Below, piece after piece: positions 61,641 through 64,000 of a stretch of 64,000 nucleotides of DNA; positions within the stretch are counted from its first letter, which is position 1, and each line of letters starts with the position of its first letter. The notes under the pieces are model-generated. The model was not told where the DNA came from. It saw only the letters and a program-made list of their open reading frames with translations, and ran no database searches. Source of the DNA: Chrysoporthe austroafricana (Eukaryota; Ascomycota; Sordariomycetes; Diaporthales; Cryphonectriaceae); NCBI GenBank assembly GCA_001051155.2, contig JYIP02000002.1, positions 5,623,315 to 5,687,314 on the forward strand. Reading direction: 5' to 3'. The position numbers and the translations under genes were made by a program.

Positions 61641-64000
61641 AAGGAAAAAATAAATCGATTTCTATAGCAAGCCAAATCCAGGAAAGCCTAATTAGAAATA
61701 TAATATAGCGAATTTCTATAAAAAACTATTAAATCCAAAATAAATAGCAAAAATGCAGCGCAAGCTTGCTTGCTAACTTTCGGCTTCCCAATCTATTAAG
61801 CCTGCTATATTTACTATTGCTTTAGTATTTTCCTTCCGGCTTTATAGCTAGTTCCCTAATATTCAAACGGGCTTTTTGCCCTTTCGTATATCCGCTTTTT
61901 ATTCCCGTATTTCAGCTTTCTATTCTTGCTATAAAGCATTGCTTATTCTTCCCGCTAGCTTATTTAATACTGCTTGCTATCTTTCGAAATCGGGTTCTTA
62001 TATCGATATTGGCTAGCGAAACGGGTCTAAAGCTAATATAGAGAATAGCGAGCAAAAAACTCGTTCTAATGCTAACCTTTAAATTTCGGTCGAAGCTCTA
62101 TTTGCTATCGATATATCGCTACCCGTACTTACCGACCTCGATAATAGCGTATTGCCGAAACTTATTTGGGATATCGATTTCGCTATTGCTCGCTAAGCAA
62201 TATTTCTGTTATTTAAAGCTTGTAGCAGCCTTTTAAGCTATTTCGATAAATTAAGCTCGGCAATTAAAGTATCGATATTAAGTATAGTCTCGAAATCTAT
62301 TAGAAATTCTCGTAACGAATTCCGTACGGAATTTCGCGGAAAAATGCATACCGAGCTTGCAAGCAATATACTGTAAACGGGCAAAGGCTAATTAGATATC
62401 TTAAGTTCGGTAAAGGCTTTGGCAATAAGCGTAAGGAAAGGAAAACCCGAAAGCAAGATAGCTATATAGCTTTTTCTCGAAATTTCGACTTATATTATAC
62501 TTTTCTTAAAACTAAAGTATTTTTCGATATTTATTATTGCTCTTAGCGATTACGGGCAAAGCTTCCGGTTTCGAATATTAGGGTTAGCAAAAGGATTTGC
62601 TATTCTGCTATAGCAAGCTAAGCTAGTATAAGCGAAAACGGGTTACGGATCCAATCGGCTATTTATAAACTAAATTCTATAATTTCCGGATTTATTAGCC
62701 GTATACTTATCGGGTCGACCCAAGCATTTTTCGCCCGATCTGAAAGCTATATATTAGTTAAGCTTTTCTTGCTATTGCGCTACTAATCGTCCAGAATTTT
62801 CGTAAAGAATTCGTTCGCTTGCAAAATTCTTCCGGGCATACCGATCTTAAAGCGAATAGCAATTAGAAACGCTTTTTCGATATAGCGCTAGAGCAGCAGC
62901 TTGCTATTCGCATTTATATATAAGACAAATCGCTATTCGTCCGTAAATTCCTTGCCGCGCTATTTTTCGAGTTTCCGGAAAAAAAATGCAAGTTATTCGC
63001 TATATATAAGCCGCAACTCTATTCGTTTTCCTAGAAAAAAATAAATATATAGCAATAGTTTAAGGCTTTATTAGCCGGCAGCCTATTTATTGTTATTAAA
63101 TGCTATTCGATAAGCTTTATAATAATCTGCTAAAGCTTATCCTTACTAGTTAATAAAGAATTGAATATTTGGATAGTATAGCAATAGTAATCGTATATAG
63201 CTATAAATTAATAATACGAGCGAATGCAAAAGAAAATTGCTTAGCGCATTTTAAGCCCGTATTTATTTCGAAAATATAAAATAGAATGGCTTTCAAAATT
63301 GAAAACTCAATTCGGTATCTAGATCTAGCAAGTTAAATTTATAAGCTGCTATTAAATTAAGCCTATTAAAGCTATATCCGTAATCTATTCGCGCTATAAG
63401 ATAAAAGCTTCGATATCGTAAAGCGCAAATACGATATAGATTTAATAAATCCTATTAAATATAGCTTAATCGAAAAGCTAATCTGAATTATTGCGTAATT
63501 GCAAATAAAAAATAATATTGAGAAAGAAATAGCGGAATATAGCAATTGCATTAGCTAATAAAGAGTTAAGTAATTCCAAATCGAAATAATTTGAATAATT
63601 TGCTAATATTTTCGGATTAATCGGAAAATAATTATTACTAACCGAATTTATAATAATCCGGTTCAAATTAAAGGCTATATAGAGATATTATCGAAATAAA
63701 GCTATATATTCTGCTAGGTTAAATATTTGGGAAACTAATCGGACTTTCTTAGCTAATATTATAAAGCGCTATTATTTTGCTTTATCTAATATCTTATAAA
63801 TTTTATTTGCTATTGCTTGAAAAGGGTTAATATATTAAGGAAAGGCTATATTAAAACGAATAAAGCGAAAAATCTTTAAATTATTAAGCAACTTTGCTCG
63901 GGCTTTTTCGAAAAATAGTATTAAAATATCCGCAAGGTTAGCAAACTTCTTTCTTTTGCTATTCGATATTTTAAGTTCCGATTGCTAATAATTATAATAC
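61641..64000. other. unidentified degraded coding-like stretch
   Basis: AT-rich but with fewer stops than the gypsy blocks. Forward pieces such as LPKLIWDIDFAIAR (62150 region), RNSRNEFRTEFRGKMHTEL (62305-62360), FGKGFGNKRKERKTRKQDSY (about 62410-62465) and LIIRANAKENCLAHFKPVFI (63210 region) look like former protein. No family recognised, no LTR, and no similarity to the gypsy copies noticed. It may be another RIPed gene or a different transposon. Confidence 0.4.

Noticed and set aside
18400..64000. Mitochondrial DNA insertion as an explanation for the AT richness
   Set aside because: The sequence is LTR elements and a helicase gene with transition-type damage, not mitochondrial genes.
18400..64000. 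Centromere rather than subtelomere
   Set aside because: Nested AT-rich gypsy blocks also occur at centromeres, but the telomere-linked-helicase-like gene favours a chromosome end; not settled from this window.

Overview
The window looks like nuclear DNA of a filamentous ascomycete (Pezizomycotina; Eurotiales-like by gene content, which is an inference). The evidence is short GT-AG introns of 60-140 bp, a Zn(II)2Cys6 regulator, a HOL1-type MFS transporter and a glutamic (G1) peptidase. Large AT-rich blocks of Ty3/gypsy retrotransposons carry dense C-to-T and G-to-A changes, the mark of repeat-induced point mutation (RIP).

Left part, 1-18.3 kb: gene-bearing, balanced base composition, low gene density. 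In order it holds a weak coiled-coil coding relic (about 390-615), an alpha/beta hydrolase (2401-3411, +), a Zn2Cys6 transcription factor (start chosen at 4018, +), a five-exon MFS transporter (7379 to 5506, -), a long stretch without a recognisable gene (7.4-12 kb), a secreted G1 peptidase with one intron (12910 to 11999, -), a secreted-protein gene cut by a single in-frame stop (16266 to 15637, -), and a 2EXR-type gene whose frame breaks early (17267-17821, +). The hydrolase, regulator and transporter are adjacent and could form a small catabolic or export module, but no enzyme class typical of a secondary-metabolite cluster is visible.

Right part, 18.4-64 kb: AT-rich, stop-riddled, almost entirely mobile-element remains. 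Six gypsy/chromovirus copies can be separated. C (19422-30925, -) is interrupted by the complete element A (21563-29121, -; two 411-bp LTRs, target duplication TATTA). B (30926-38189, +) follows, then D (38190-about 41985, -), which starts inside B's 3' LTR. F (44030-58625, +; target duplication CATAT) is itself interrupted by the complete element E (44511-52022, -; two 440-bp LTRs, target duplication CAATA/TAATA). Every copy also has, on the strand opposite gag-pol and next to the 3' LTR, a small cysteine-rich plus coiled-coil ORF. Five copies carry one version of it and A carries a different one.

The most striking feature is what F landed in. The sequence left of F (about 43.3-44.03 kb) and right of it (58.63-about 61.6 kb) are two parts of one RIP-degraded gene for a RecQ-type helicase like the telomere-linked helicases of fungal chromosome ends. 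Removing 44030-58630 rejoins the reading frame exactly. The order of events is therefore helicase gene, then F, then E, with RIP overprinting all of them. This makes a subtelomeric location likely, though not proven. The last 2.4 kb is an unidentified degraded stretch.
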